Shown here piece after piece: positions 8,311 through 18,135 of a stretch of 64,000 nt of DNA. Source of the DNA: Streptosporangium lutulentum (GTDB taxonomy: Bacteria; Actinomycetota; Actinomycetes; Streptosporangiales; Streptosporangiaceae); NCBI RefSeq assembly GCF_030811455.1, contig NZ_JAUSQU010000001.1, positions 8,928,001-8,992,000 of the forward strand, given 5' to 3'. Below the pieces are notes generated by a model. It was not told where the DNA came from and searched no databases. It worked only from the letters and a program-made list of their open reading frames with translations. The position numbers were made by a program, and so were the translations under genes. How positions within the stretch are numbered: the stretch's first letter is position 1; each line of letters starts with the position of its first letter.

Positions 8311-9519
8311 TCACGGGGTGGGATCGCTTCTCACCGTCACCCGGTCGTCGGCGAACCGCACCGTCAGCTCCTTGCCGGGGACGACCTCCCGCGCGAGCCG
8401 TACGACGTCGCCCGACGAGTGCTGCACGATCGCGTAGCCGCGCTCCAGGGTGGCGGCGGGTGACAGGGTGATCAGGCGGGCACGCAGGTGCTGCAGGGAG
8501 TCCTGGGCGCGGTCGAGGGAGCCGGTGAGGGAACGCCTCGCCCGGTCCCTGAGCTGCTCGGCCTGCTCGGCCCTGCGTTCGATCTCGCGCACCGGGTCGG
8601 CGAGGGAGGGCCGGGAGCGGACCGCGGCCAGCCAGGCCGTCTCACGCTCCAGCCACCCACCGGCCACCCTGCGCCCCCGGTCGCGGAGCTGGCGGATCAG
8701 CGCGAGCTGTTCCCCGACATCCGGCACGACCTTCTTCGCCGCGTCCGTGGGGGTGGACGCCCGCACGTCGGCGACGAGGTCGAGCAGCGGATTGTCCTGC
8801 TCGTGGCCGATCGCGCTGACCACCGGTGTACGGCACGCGGCCACAGCCCTGACCAGCGCCTCGTCGGAGAAGGGCAGCAGGTCCTCCATCGACCCGCCGC
8901 CCCGCGCGATCACGATGACGTCGATGTCGCCGTCCGCGTCGAACTTGCGCAGCGCCTCGATGACCTCACCGGCCGCGTACGGTCCCTGCACGGCCACCGG
9001 CTCGACCTGGAACCGCACCGCCGGCCAGCGGCGCCGCGCGTTCTCCAGCACGTCGCGCTCGGCGGCCGAGTCACGGCCGCAGATCAGCCCGATCGTGCCG
9101 GGAAGGAACGGTGGTCGCCGCTTTCTGTCGACCCCGAAGAGTCCCTCGGAGGCGAGCACCTGGCGCAGCCGCTCCAGCCGCGCCAGCAACTCCCCGACGC
9201 CGACCGGGCGCATCTCCAGAGCGGTGAACGCGAAGGAGCCCTTGTTGACCCAGAAATCCGGCTTCAGATGCATGACGACCCGGGCGCCGTCCACCGGCCG
9301 GGGAACGGTCGCCTCGTACACGCCACGAGGGCAGGTGACCCGGGCGGACACATTGGCCACCGGGTCACGCAACGTCAGGAACACCGTGCCGCCTCGGGCG
9401 GTCAGCTCGGTGATCTGGCCCTCGGCCCAGATGGTGCCGAGCTTGCCGATCCAGCCGCCGACCATCTGCAACACCGTGCGGACCGGGAGGGGCTGCTCAG
9501 GGGTGGTCTTCGAACTCAT
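8311..9519 (-). CDS. xseA: exodeoxyribonuclease VII large subunit
   Basis: 402 aa. An N-terminal OB-fold ([20 protein letters not shown]) is followed by the exonuclease domain with [40 protein letters not shown] and [20 protein letters not shown], the family's diagnostic blocks. A coiled-coil C-terminal region follows. It forms ExoVII with XseB and digests single-stranded DNA. Confidence 0.95.
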   Translation of the reverse strand: MSSKTTPEQPLPVRTVLQMVGGWIGKLGTIWAEGQITELTARGGTVFLTLRDPVANVSARVTCPRGVYEATVPRPVDGARVVMHLKPDFWVNKGSFAFTALEMRPVGVGELLARLERLRQVLASEGLFGVDRKRRPPFLPGTIGLICGRDSAAERDVLENARRRWPAVRFQVEPVAVQGPYAAGEVIEALRKFDADGDIDVIVIARGGGSMEDLLPFSDEALVRAVAACRTPVVSAIGHEQDNPLLDLVADVRASTPTDAAKKVVPDVGEQLALIRQLRDRGRRVAGGWLERETAWLAAVRSRPSLADPVREIERRAEQAEQLRDRARRSLTGSLDRAQDSLQHLRARLITLSPAATLERGYAIVQHSSGDVVRLAREVVPGKELTVRFADDRVTVRSDPTP

Positions 9520-9546
9520 GGCCGGGAGCCTACGCGCCGGATGCGG

Positions 9547-10572
9547 CTATTCTGCGGCTTCCAGCTTGGCGAGGCGGTTCTCGTACATCCGCACGACGGC
9601 GTCGCGGGCGGAGGTGGCCCGCTCGTAGGCGAGGAGCTCCTGGATCTGGACGGCGGTCTTGCCGCGCATCCGGGCGCGCAGGGAGGCGACCGTCAGCTCC
9701 GCGTAGCCGGGCATCGGCTCGGCCGGGACGGTGACCGCCTCGGTGAGCGGCTGATCCACGGCCGGCTTCGCGGCCTCGGTCTCCGTGACCTCGGCCGCCT
9801 TGTCGTCCGCGGCCTTCGTCTTCGTGGCCTTGGCCCTTGAGGCCCTCGGCTTCGCCTTCCCCGCCGCGGGTGCGGCGACCTCGGTCCCGGCCTCCGGCGC
9901 GGTTGCCTCGGCGCCGCCCGCCTCCGGGGTGGTGGACGCGGGAACCGCGGCTTCGGCGACCTCGGCCTCGGCGGGCTTGGGCGTCTCGGTTTCGACGGCC
10001 TTGGGCGCGGAGACCTCCGGCTCAGCCGGCTTGGTCGCGGCGGAATCAGGCGCGGAGACCTCGGCTTCGGCGACCTTGGCCTCGGCGGGAGCCTCGGCTT
10101 CGACCGGCTCGGGCTTGGCAGGCTTGGCGGGCTTGGCCTCGGAAACGGGAGCCGCGGCTTCGACCGTTTCGGCCTTGGGGGCGGGAGCCTCGGCGGTCTC
10201 GGTCACGGCGGGCTTGGCGGGCTTGGCCGGGGTGAAGATGACCGGCTCGGGCGCCTTCGCGCCGTTGCTCCCGGCACCGGGGGCCTGGGGGGCGGCCTTC
10301 TCCGGGCGGGGGGCGAAGATGACCGGCTCGCGGCGGGCCGGCTTCTCCCCGCCCCTCTCCTCAAGATCGACCGACGGGGCGGTGGCCTTGTCGCGGGACT
10401 TGTCGAGGTCCTCGTCCTGGCCGGCGAGACCCTTGATCCTGGTCCGCACGCGGTCGCCGAGCAGAAGGGCCTGGCCGACACCGCTCAGCGCCGTCTGCAG
10501 CATGTGGAGCGGCAGGTCCTTCGCCTTCTCAGCGAATCTGGTCATGTTGCGGATCATGTCGGGGACTGACAT
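9547..10572 (-). CDS. Ala/Pro/Glu-rich protein with conserved helical ends (Rv1109c-like by position)
   Basis: 341 aa. A short conserved N-terminus (MIRNMTRFAEKAKDLPLHML) leads into a roughly 200-residue low-complexity Ala/Pro/Glu/Lys linker built of degenerate EPVIF / AEAEVSAP / KPAKPAKPE units, and ends in a conserved C-terminal helix pair (YAELTVASLRARMRGKTAVQ, LLAYERATSARDAVVRMYEN). The C-terminal block and the position between xseA and ispH resemble M. tuberculosis Rv1109c, annotated as lipid-droplet-associated; that link is inference. The long linker is unusual. Confidence 0.7.
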   Translation of the reverse strand: MSVPDMIRNMTRFAEKAKDLPLHMLQTALSGVGQALLLGDRVRTRIKGLAGQDEDLDKSRDKATAPSVDLEERGGEKPARREPVIFAPRPEKAAPQAPGAGSNGAKAPEPVIFTPAKPAKPAVTETAEAPAPKAETVEAAAPVSEAKPAKPAKPEPVEAEAPAEAKVAEAEVSAPDSAATKPAEPEVSAPKAVETETPKPAEAEVAEAAVPASTTPEAGGAEATAPEAGTEVAAPAAGKAKPRASRAKATKTKAADDKAAEVTETEAAKPAVDQPLTEAVTVPAEPMPGYAELTVASLRARMRGKTAVQIQELLAYERATSARDAVVRMYENRLAKLEAAE

Positions 10573-10683
10573 GTCGTCTCCCTGGGAGGTCTGTATGGGA
10601 AAGCTGATCTGGCAGGACTGTGCCGTATGAGCTCAAGGGACGGGGTGGGCAGCCTCGGTGGGCGTTCCACGTAGCATAAGAAC

Positions 10684-11655
10684 ATGACTTCAAAGACCCC
10701 CGCGACCCGACGCGTACTTGTGGCGAAGCCCCGTGGTTACTGCGCGGGGGTCGATCGTGCGGTCCAAGCTGTGGAGAAAGCCCTTGAACAGTACGGGGCT
10801 CCGATATATGTCCGTAAGCAGATCGTTCACAACACTCACGTGGTCAAGTCGCTGGAGGAGCGCGGAGCGGTCTTCGTTGAGGAGACCGAGGAGGCGCCCG
10901 AGGGAGCCATTGTGGTCTTCTCCGCCCACGGGGTGTCCCCGGCAGTCCACGAGGAGGCCGCCCGTCGACGTCTGAAGACGATCGACGCCACCTGCCCGCT
11001 GGTGACCAAGGTTCATAACGAGGCCAAGCGCTTCGCCTCTCAAGACTACGACATCCTGCTCATCGGTCACGAAGGCCACGAGGAGGTCGAAGGTACCGCA
11101 GGTGAGGCGCCCGATCACATTCAGCTCGTCGACGGCCTCAACTCGGTCGGCGCCATTCAGGTGAAGGACCCCCGGCGGCTGGTCTGGTTGTCGCAGACCA
11201 CGTTGTCGGTGGACGAGACGATCGAGACGGTCGCCCGGCTCAGGGAGCGTTTCCCCGACCTGATCGACCCGCCGAGCGACGACATCTGCTACGCCACCCA
11301 GAACCGCCAGGTCGCGGTGAAGGAGATCGCGGCCCTGGCCCAGCTGGTCATCGTCGTCGGCTCCGAGAACTCCTCCAACTCCAAGCGGCTGGTCGAGGTC
11401 GCGCTCGACCACGGCGCCGACGCCTCCTACCTGGTCGACGACGCCTCGTTCATCAAGGACGAATGGCTCGACGGCGTCACCACGGTCGGCGTGACGAGCG
11501 GCGCCTCGGTTCCCGAGGACCTTGTCGCCGACGTCCTGGGCCACCTGGCCCTGCACGGTTTCAACGATGTCGAAGAGGTCGAGTCCATCGAGGAGAGCGT
11601 CCGTTTCGCGCTCCCGCACGAGCTCCGCAAGGACCTGCGCGCCGTCAACGTCTGA
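10684..11655 (+). CDS. ispH: 4-hydroxy-3-methylbut-2-enyl diphosphate reductase
   Basis: 323 aa; the terminal enzyme of the MEP isoprenoid pathway. The three cysteines holding the iron-sulfur cluster are present (Cys20 in [10 protein letters not shown], Cys104 in [11 protein letters not shown], Cys202 in [11 protein letters not shown]), as are the substrate-binding HNTHV, SAHG and SSNSKRL motifs. TAGCAT at 10672-10677 lies 6 nt before the ATG and no ribosome site is visible, which fits a leaderless mRNA. It follows the conserved xseA-X-ispH order. Confidence 0.97.
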   Translation: MTSKTPATRRVLVAKPRGYCAGVDRAVQAVEKALEQYGAPIYVRKQIVHNTHVVKSLEERGAVFVEETEEAPEGAIVVFSAHGVSPAVHEEAARRRLKTIDATCPLVTKVHNEAKRFASQDYDILLIGHEGHEEVEGTAGEAPDHIQLVDGLNSVGAIQVKDPRRLVWLSQTTLSVDETIETVARLRERFPDLIDPPSDDICYATQNRQVAVKEIAALAQLVIVVGSENSSNSKRLVEVALDHGADASYLVDDASFIKDEWLDGVTTVGVTSGASVPEDLVADVLGHLALHGFNDVEEVESIEESVRFALPHELRKDLRAVNV

Positions 11656-11664
11656 TCCGCTCTC

Positions 11665-11694
11665 CGTACGGCGGCCACCCGTCGCCGCCGTACG
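11665..11694. terminator. hairpin between converging ispH and DUF6542 genes
   Basis: CGTACGGCGG / CCGCCGTACG is a perfect 10-bp stem with a 10-nt loop, placed between two genes that converge, so it can serve both. Confidence 0.6.
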
Positions 11695-11718
11695 GCGGGC
11701 GCCGCCCGTACCCGGTCT

Positions 11719-12240
11719 CTACTGGCCTTCGCGCGGCGTGCCGTACACCTTGGGCTCGAAGTAGCCCTCCGGCTCGGGGGCGAACCCGGTTCCGTCGCCG
11801 CTCCTCGGGCGGGGAACCTTGGGGCCGGCGACCCGGAGCTCGTCGCGCAGCTCGCGGACGCACCGGGTGAGGCCCCGGCGCCAGGCGATGACCAGGACCA
11901 GGAGCGAGCCTCCGAACAGCCACGGGGCACCGCCGGACAGCGCGCTGAACACGCCCAGCCCGAAGGACTGGATCGGTGAAGGCGTGGTCAGGGCCCGGAC
12001 CATCTCGGTGATCAGGGTGGCCACGAAGAAGGTCAGGGGTGGGGAGACCACCAGCGAGAGCAGATCCCGCCGGTTCACCAGCGACACCGCGACCACGCAG
12101 CCCACCACGAACGCGGGTCCGACCACCGGCCACCCGGACAGCACCTGCACGACGCTGCCGACCAGCGTGAACACCAATACGAAGGCCACCGCGCCCCGGG
12201 CCGTCAGCCGGACGCCGGAACTCCGGCCCCGCTCACTCAT
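11719..12240 (-). CDS. DUF6542-type membrane protein
   Basis: 173 aa. Four membrane helices lie within residues 12-125 (GAVAFVLVFTLVGSVVQVL; GPAFVVGCVVAVSLV; LTFFVATLITEMVRAL; WLFGGSLLVLVIAW), followed by a charged cytosolic tail with RPRSGDGTGFAPEPEG. The pattern and its place between ispH and ychF fit the actinobacterial DUF6542 family. Function is unknown. Confidence 0.75.
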   Translation of the reverse strand: MSERGRSSGVRLTARGAVAFVLVFTLVGSVVQVLSGWPVVGPAFVVGCVVAVSLVNRRDLLSLVVSPPLTFFVATLITEMVRALTTPSPIQSFGLGVFSALSGGAPWLFGGSLLVLVIAWRRGLTRCVRELRDELRVAGPKVPRPRSGDGTGFAPEPEGYFEPKVYGTPREGQ

Positions 12241-12362
12241 GAGATCACCCCGTCAGGTGGCCGCCCGTAGCCTCGCTCGTCCATCAGTCGCCCCCTCGGC
12301 CCCCTCATCGTCAACCCTCTCCGCCTCCAGTGTCCGGCCGTCAGCGTTTTCAGGGAACAGCT

Positions 12363-13667
12363 CTAGGGCAGGTCGTTGGCCAACTTACCGTTCAGCCGGG
12401 AGATGAGAGGCGAGCTTGACTCCTCTTCTCCCAGCAGTTCAGGAGAGGTCAGCGGACGCGGCAGATCCTCGATCGTCTGCGGTTTGTCCAGATCCGCCTC
12501 GACGAGTCCCAGGTCGTTCAGCTTTCGCGCGCTCACCAGCACCCGGGTCTCCAGGGAACCGACGGTCCTGTTGTAGGACTCCACCGTCCGGCTCAGCGAC
12601 CGGCCCAGCGACTCCATGTTCCGTCCCATGGTGCTCAGCCGTTCGTAGAGTTCCTTGCCGACCTGGAAGACGGCCAGCGCGTTCTCGCTGAGCGCGGCCT
12701 GCTGCCAGGCGTACTGCGCGGTGCGGAGCATGGTGATCAGCGTGGTGGGCGTGGCGATGTGGATCCGCCGCCGCATGGCGTACTCCAGCAGGGCGGGGTC
12801 GCGCTCCAGCGCCGGGGCGAGGAAGGCCTCGCCGGGGATGAACAGCACGACGAACTCCGGCGCCGAGCTGAACGCCTGCCAGTAGGACTTGGCGGCGAGC
12901 CGGTCCACGTGCTCGCGCACGTGCCGGGCGTGGGAGTCGAGCCGGGCCGACTGGTGGTCGGGGTCGGTGGACTCCGCGGCCTCCAGGTAGGCGGCCAGGG
13001 AGACCTTGGAGTCGATCACGATGGACTTGCCGCCGGCCAGCCGTACGATCATGTCGGGCCGGAGCACGCCGTCGGCGGTGGTGACGCTCGCCTGCTCGTC
13101 GAAGTCGCAGAACCGCTGCATCCCGGCGATCTCGGCCACCCTGCGAAGCTGGAGCTCTCCCCATCGGCCCCGGGCCTCCGGCCGTTGCAGGGCCCGCACC
13201 AGCGAGGTCGTCTGGATGCGGAGCTGGTCGTTGCTCTCACGGACGACGTCGATGTGCTTGGCCAGTTCCGCGTGGGCGGCCCGCTGTCCGGTCTGCGTGT
13301 CGCGCAGCTGTGTCTCGACGCGGGACAGGGTGTCCTTCAGCGGCGCGATCAGGTGCTCGACGGCCTGCTTGCGCTGCTCGAGCTCGCCGGCGGCCTCGGC
13401 GTGGTTGGCGGCCAGGCGGGTCTCGGCCAACTCCAGGAAGCGCAGGTTGTTGACGTCGAGCGCCCGGCTCGACAGGGCCTGGAACCGGTCGGCGAGCTGT
13501 CCCTCGACATAGGCGACCTTCTCCTCGGCGATCTTCGCGCGGGCCTCGGCGTCCGCCAGGCGGACGGTGATGTCCGTGGCTCCGGAGGAGGCACGCGCCC
13601 GGCCCAGCAGGAAACCGATCGCGAGTCCTGCGGCGAGTCCCACGGCGAGCTGGAAAACGAGTGCCAT
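12363..13667 (-). CDS. rmuC: DNA recombination protein RmuC
   Basis: 434 aa. An N-terminal membrane helix (LAVGLAAGLAIGFLLGR) is followed by a long coiled coil (residues ~30-140) and the RmuC nuclease-like domain with RPEARGRWGELQLRRVAEIA, RPDMIVRL, VIDSKVSLAAYLEA and FIPGEAFLAPAL. RmuC proteins limit rearrangements at short inverted repeats; the biochemical activity is not firmly established. The start was set at ATG 13667 (MALVFQLAVG), preceded by GGGGTGG; upstream in-frame codons give an implausible Arg/Cys-rich extension. Confidence 0.92.
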   Translation of the reverse strand: MALVFQLAVGLAAGLAIGFLLGRARASSGATDITVRLADAEARAKIAEEKVAYVEGQLADRFQALSSRALDVNNLRFLELAETRLAANHAEAAGELEQRKQAVEHLIAPLKDTLSRVETQLRDTQTGQRAAHAELAKHIDVVRESNDQLRIQTTSLVRALQRPEARGRWGELQLRRVAEIAGMQRFCDFDEQASVTTADGVLRPDMIVRLAGGKSIVIDSKVSLAAYLEAAESTDPDHQSARLDSHARHVREHVDRLAAKSYWQAFSSAPEFVVLFIPGEAFLAPALERDPALLEYAMRRRIHIATPTTLITMLRTAQYAWQQAALSENALAVFQVGKELYERLSTMGRNMESLGRSLSRTVESYNRTVGSLETRVLVSARKLNDLGLVEADLDKPQTIEDLPRPLTSPELLGEEESSSPLISRLNGKLANDLP

Positions 13668-13802
13668 GACGTCCACCCCGGAATGATGGCAGGCCCGATG
13701 GCTCCTGGCTCGCCGACACGCTTTCGGGGCCAGCCCGCGCATTCCGCTTGTGCGAACACATTTCGTCACTCAGAGTATTCATGCGAACACGGAGGTGGCT
13801 TG

Positions 13803-14756
13803 GTGGGCGAACACGGCTCACGCGGGAAAGCGGTGTCGGCGCTGGTCATCACGATCGTCGCCGCCGTGGTCGCGCTCGCCGCGGCGAGCGCGTTCATCGG
13901 GGGAGAGGGCGGCCCCGGCCCCATCGCGGCGGAGACGGCGGGCGCGGCGTCGACCGTGATGGCCTGGCGGAAGGGGGCCTGCGTGAGCCGGGAGGGGGCA
14001 AGATTCGACCTGGTCTCCTGCGCGGAGGCCGACGGGCGGGTGATCTCGGTGGTGGGCGTCTCGGCGTCGGACTGCCCCGCCGACACCGACGAGCTCGTCA
14101 GGATCGGGACGGCTCCCCCCGCCGGGATCGGGACCGCTGTGACGCCCACCGGGAACGAGACCGTTGCGACGCCCCCGCACGCCTCGCCCCCCTCCGCCGA
14201 GGCGGCCCCCCGCGCGCCGGTCTCGTCGGCTCCCGCCGCGAGGGGCACGGCCACCGGCGTGCCACCGGCCGGCAAGGGGAGGAGCCGTACGGCGTGCGTC
14301 CGGAATCTGGGCCCTCCGCACTCCGGTGCCCCCGGCGCGGGCGGCGGGGTGTTGCGGGCGGGCGACTGCGTGGCGCTGCGCGGCGGGGAGCGGCCGTGCG
14401 CCGGGGGCGGCTGGTACGGGAAGGCGGTGGCCGTGGTGGGCCGGACCGCGGACTGCCCGGAGCGCACCCTCGACGCGCTCGCCGTCGGCGCCCGGACCGT
14501 CGCCTGTCTGGGCGGGGGCGGCCGGGTTCTCGCCGCGGGAGACTGCGTGGCGAAGCCGGACGGCCGCCTGGTGAGCCGCGAGAGGCTCGGCGGGATCTCC
14601 TGCGGATCGGCCTCGGCCTGGGCGAAGGTGACCGCCAGAGCCCGGTCCGGGGACGGCTGTCCCGACGGCTCCGACCGCTACCTGCGGGCGCGTGAGCCCA
14701 ATGTCTACCGGCCTGTGATCTGCCTGCGGCAGGTAGCACGGGGTGATTCCACGTAA
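13803..14756 (+). CDS. secreted/anchored protein with three Cys-containing repeats
   Basis: 317 aa, not a family I can name. An N-terminal membrane helix or uncleaved signal (SALVITIVAAVVALAAASAF) is followed by three copies of a ~45-residue unit with the pattern G-x-C-V ... C ... V-x-V/A ... C-P (near residues 58-98, 186-222 and 245-285), separated by a Pro/Ala/Thr linker. The spacing recalls the LppU/SCO3897 family repeat, which is an inference. Cysteines occur in pairs, consistent with disulfides outside the cell. GGAGG at 13791-13795 sets the GTG start. ychF starts 11 bp downstream. Confidence 0.65.
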   Translation: MGEHGSRGKAVSALVITIVAAVVALAAASAFIGGEGGPGPIAAETAGAASTVMAWRKGACVSREGARFDLVSCAEADGRVISVVGVSASDCPADTDELVRIGTAPPAGIGTAVTPTGNETVATPPHASPPSAEAAPRAPVSSAPAARGTATGVPPAGKGRSRTACVRNLGPPHSGAPGAGGGVLRAGDCVALRGGERPCAGGGWYGKAVAVVGRTADCPERTLDALAVGARTVACLGGGGRVLAAGDCVAKPDGRLVSRERLGGISCGSASAWAKVTARARSGDGCPDGSDRYLRAREPNVYRPVICLRQVARGDST

Positions 14757-14759
14757 ACT
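14754..14759 (+). promoter_or_regulatory. candidate -10 box for leaderless ychF
   Basis: TAAACT overlaps the stop codon of the preceding gene and lies 8 nt before the GTG start of ychF, which has no ribosome site. No clear -35 is present. Confidence 0.4.
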
Positions 14760-14767
14760 CATCTCAC

Positions 14768-15856
<1,089 letters not shown>

Positions 15857-15869
15857 AAGACCCCGCGGA

Positions 15870-15897
15870 AAGGGCCCTGACCGGCGTCGGGGCCCTT
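15870..15897. terminator. hairpin between ychF and EamA gene
   Basis: AAGGGCCC / GGGCCCTT with a 12-nt loop, between the two convergent genes. Its T-rich right arm serves ychF and the mirrored arm serves the EamA gene. Confidence 0.6.
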
Positions 15898-16886
15898 CAC
15901 CTTGCCACCTCGGTCCGCACGGGGGCCACCTGATCCTGAAACGCCGCGCCTGGATGTGCCGCGTCTGAATGTTCCGCGGAGGCGTGCGTGCGCGCGTTGT
16001 CGCGCCCGATCGATTCGGTCCGGAACCGCGCGAGTATGCGGGCCATGACCGGCTGGCCGAGGAGGATGCCGAGGAGGACCAGTGCCAGGCCGCCGATCTG
16101 CTGCGCGGTGAGTGCCTCTCCGGCGATCATCGTGCCGAGCAGGACGCCGGTGACCGGGTTCAGCAACCCGATGAGTCCTACCGTTCCGGCGCTCAGATGA
16201 CCCAGTCCCGCGAACCACGCGGCGAAGGCGAGAGCTGTAGCGATGACGACGACGTAGCCGAAACCGAAGATCGCGGGTCCGTTCAGGACGGGTGGCCGAC
16301 CCTCCACCGCGACGGCGAAGGGGAGGAGAACGACGCCTCCGGCGATGAGCTGCCATGAGGTCGACGACAGGACATCGATTTCGGTGCTCCATCGTTTGGC
16401 GAGGACAAAACCGAGTGATGACATCACCATGGCCGCGATGGAGGCGAGCACGCCGAGTCCGTCGACGGTCGTCGCTCCGCTGAACAGCATGAGATACACG
16501 CCCGCGATCCCGACGCCGGCTCCGGCAAGGTGCGGAATCCGCGGACGCTCGGAGAGCAGGACCCAGGCGAGCAGCAGCATCATGACGGGCGAGGTCGCCA
16601 TGATCGTCGAGGCGACGCTCGTCGGAAGCAGCTGGGCCGCCAGGTACACCAAGGCGAAGAACGCCCCCATATTGAGGGTTCCGAGGACCAGTGATTTCCA
16701 CCACCACGACCCGTGGGGACGCTCCCTGCGTACGGCGAGGAGCAGGAGACCCGCGGGCAGCGCTCTGATCGCCGCACCGTACAGCGGGTAGTCGGCGGGG
16801 AGGAACCGGTGGGTGACGAAGTAGTTCGTCCCCCAGGCGATGGGCGCGATCGCGGTGACCAGGCCCCAGCGAAGATTAACTTCCAT
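15897..16886 (-). CDS. EamA/DMT-family transporter
   Basis: 329 aa with about ten membrane helices in two EamA repeats (GLVTAIAPIAWGTNYFVTHR starts the first; SSLGFVLAKRWS the second). Such proteins export metabolites or amino acids; the substrate is unknown. The C-terminal 50 residues are soluble and variable. ATG 16886 lies inside the first operator palindrome; an alternative ATG at 16907 lies inside the second palindrome and would add seven residues. It is divergent from a MarR gene, which very probably represses it. Confidence 0.88.
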   Translation of the reverse strand: MEVNLRWGLVTAIAPIAWGTNYFVTHRFLPADYPLYGAAIRALPAGLLLLAVRRERPHGSWWWKSLVLGTLNMGAFFALVYLAAQLLPTSVASTIMATSPVMMLLLAWVLLSERPRIPHLAGAGVGIAGVYLMLFSGATTVDGLGVLASIAAMVMSSLGFVLAKRWSTEIDVLSSTSWQLIAGGVVLLPFAVAVEGRPPVLNGPAIFGFGYVVVIATALAFAAWFAGLGHLSAGTVGLIGLLNPVTGVLLGTMIAGEALTAQQIGGLALVLLGILLGQPVMARILARFRTESIGRDNARTHASAEHSDAAHPGAAFQDQVAPVRTEVAR

Positions 16887-16916
16887 GGAAGTTAATATAG
16901 CTTCCATGGAAGCTAT
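16875..16916. promoter_or_regulatory. two adjacent perfect palindromes, MarR operators
   Basis: TTAACTTCCATGGAAGTTAA (16876-16895, extendable by one base pair each side) and ATAGCTTCCATGGAAGCTAT (16897-16916) share the core CTTCCATGGAAG and have centres 21 bp apart, two helical turns. They fill the gap between the EamA and MarR starts, and the EamA start codons lie within the palindrome cores. Confidence 0.85.
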
Positions 16917-16925
16917 GCTGTTGTC

Positions 16926-17441
16926 ATGAGCGAATCCCTCGATCACGTCGCCCGCATCCAGAGGGAATGGGCTCGCGAACGCCCAGACGTGGATGTGAGC
17001 CCGCAGGGGGTGATCGGGCGGCTCCATCGCCTCGCCGGCCACCTGACCGAACAGCTCACCGTCGTGTACCGGCGACACGGCCTGGGGGAGGGGGAGTTCG
17101 ACGTCCTGGCCGCCCTCCGGCGAGCGGGGGAGCCGTTCGAGCGTGCTCCCGGAGAGCTCGCGGCGTTCACCATGGTGACGACGGGCGCGATGACCAAGCG
17201 CATTGACCGGCTCGAACGCGATGGACTGGTTACACGTCGCCTCAACACGACCGACGGGCGCGGACGCGTGGTGGCGCTCACCGCTGCCGGCCGGAAACTG
17301 ATCGACCAGGCGTTCACCGAGCACATGCGTAACGAGCGCCGCCTCCTCGATGAGCTGACACCGGAAGAGGTCAGGCAGTTCGAGTCGCTCCTCATCGTCT
17401 GGTTGGGGCGTTTCGAGGCGCCGCTCCAGCCAGAGGCTTGA
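16926..17441 (+). CDS. MarR family transcriptional regulator
   Basis: 171 aa. A winged-helix MarR protein with VYRRHGLGEGEFDVLAALRR, FTMVTTGAMTKRIDRLERDG (recognition helix) and the wing VTRRLNTTDGRGRVVALTAA. Helices at both ends form the dimer interface. The gene starts 9 bp after the second palindrome and shows no ribosome site. Likely autorepressor and repressor of the EamA transporter. Confidence 0.92.
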   Translation: MSESLDHVARIQREWARERPDVDVSPQGVIGRLHRLAGHLTEQLTVVYRRHGLGEGEFDVLAALRRAGEPFERAPGELAAFTMVTTGAMTKRIDRLERDGLVTRRLNTTDGRGRVVALTAAGRKLIDQAFTEHMRNERRLLDELTPEEVRQFESLLIVWLGRFEAPLQPEA

Positions 17442-17647
17442 GCCGCACGACCGGCCTGCAAGCGGATCTGTTCTCCGGCTGAACCCACCGCTGACCGGCG
17501 CACCCGCGCCGCCGACGTTCTCGGTGGGGACGCAACCGGGTGGGCGACGGCGCTCATGGGCGTCTGCCGTCGCGTATCGAAGTCGCGTATCAAAAACGCG
17601 CTCACCCGGTACTCGGCCGGTGGTCCGGATGTCTCGTCGGGCTCCCC

Positions 17648-17800
17648 TGCGGCGTCGAGATCGCCGACCGAGAGAACGCCGTCGTCACCCTGGCGCACCA
17701 GTCGGGGAGTCGCCGTCGGCTCCTGTCCGTGCCCGTTTTCTACGACTCGGACACGAAGAGGTCCGTGGTCTCCGGGCACCCTGCCCGCGCCGGGGCACTT
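17648..17800 (+). pseudogene. frameshifted partial copy of the tcpC-like gene
   Basis: The frame reads CGVEIADRENAVVTLAHQSG then SRRRLLSVPVFYDSDTKRSV, which matches YGIEVTDGQNAVVTLTYQSG / SRRQLLSVPVFYDTDTKKFV encoded at 19521-19650 in the intact gene downstream. Nucleotide identity over about 150 bp is roughly 80% by eye. At 17778 an 8-bp unit present twice in the intact gene (TCCGGGCG-type repeat) is present once here, shifting the frame; the match then continues as CCTGCCCGCGCCG. No homology to the rest of the gene remains nearby. Confidence 0.75.
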
Positions 17801-18085
17801 TTTCATGGACGGGTTTCCGCAGGTGGCGTCGAGGCGCGCGGATGCCGGGGCGAGCCGCGCGCGGTCCCCGATCACGACCTCGCCCGGCGCACCGCGTGCG
17901 CGGTGTTCTCCCTGCTCGGGGCAGGGGTATACATGATCACGCCGTTCCGGCGCATGATCCACGCCGTTCAAGAGGAGAGCCGGTCGGCGGATTGATCGAC
18001 ATCCCAGATCAGGCGGACACGCCCGGATGCTGCCAAGCTTGGTAACGATCACTTTGAGTAGTCACATGGATCCCACAGTGACGTA

Positions 18086-18112
18086 GGGTGCCCCGCGGCA
18101 GGTGGGGCGCCC
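18086..18112 (+). promoter_or_regulatory. leader hairpin before Gly-rich secreted protein
   Basis: GGGTGCCCC and GGGGCGCCC form a 9-bp stem with one G-T pair, ending 8 nt before the AGGAGAG ribosome site of the downstream gene. It could be an upstream terminator or a translational control element. Confidence 0.35.
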
Positions 18113-18135
18113 CCGCTCAAAGGAGAGAACCGCAC

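Larger units (their letters stand above)
17442..18135. other. gene-poor stretch holding a tcpC remnant
   Basis: About 690 bp without an intact gene. It contains the tcpC-like fragment described separately and, in the same frame, a further segment ending GAGVYMITPFRRMIH near 17990 that I cannot assign. At 18086-18112 a GGGTGCCCC / GGGGCGCCC hairpin lies in the presumed 5' leader of the next gene. Confidence 0.5.

Noticed and set aside
12241-12362. Possible gene between rmuC and the DUF6542 gene
   Set aside because: Only 122 bp, no start with ribosome site and no structure.
17842-17998. ORF end GAGVYMITPFRRMIH as a separate gene
   Set aside because: It is in the frame of the decayed tcpC fragment, has no start of its own and no recognisable family.
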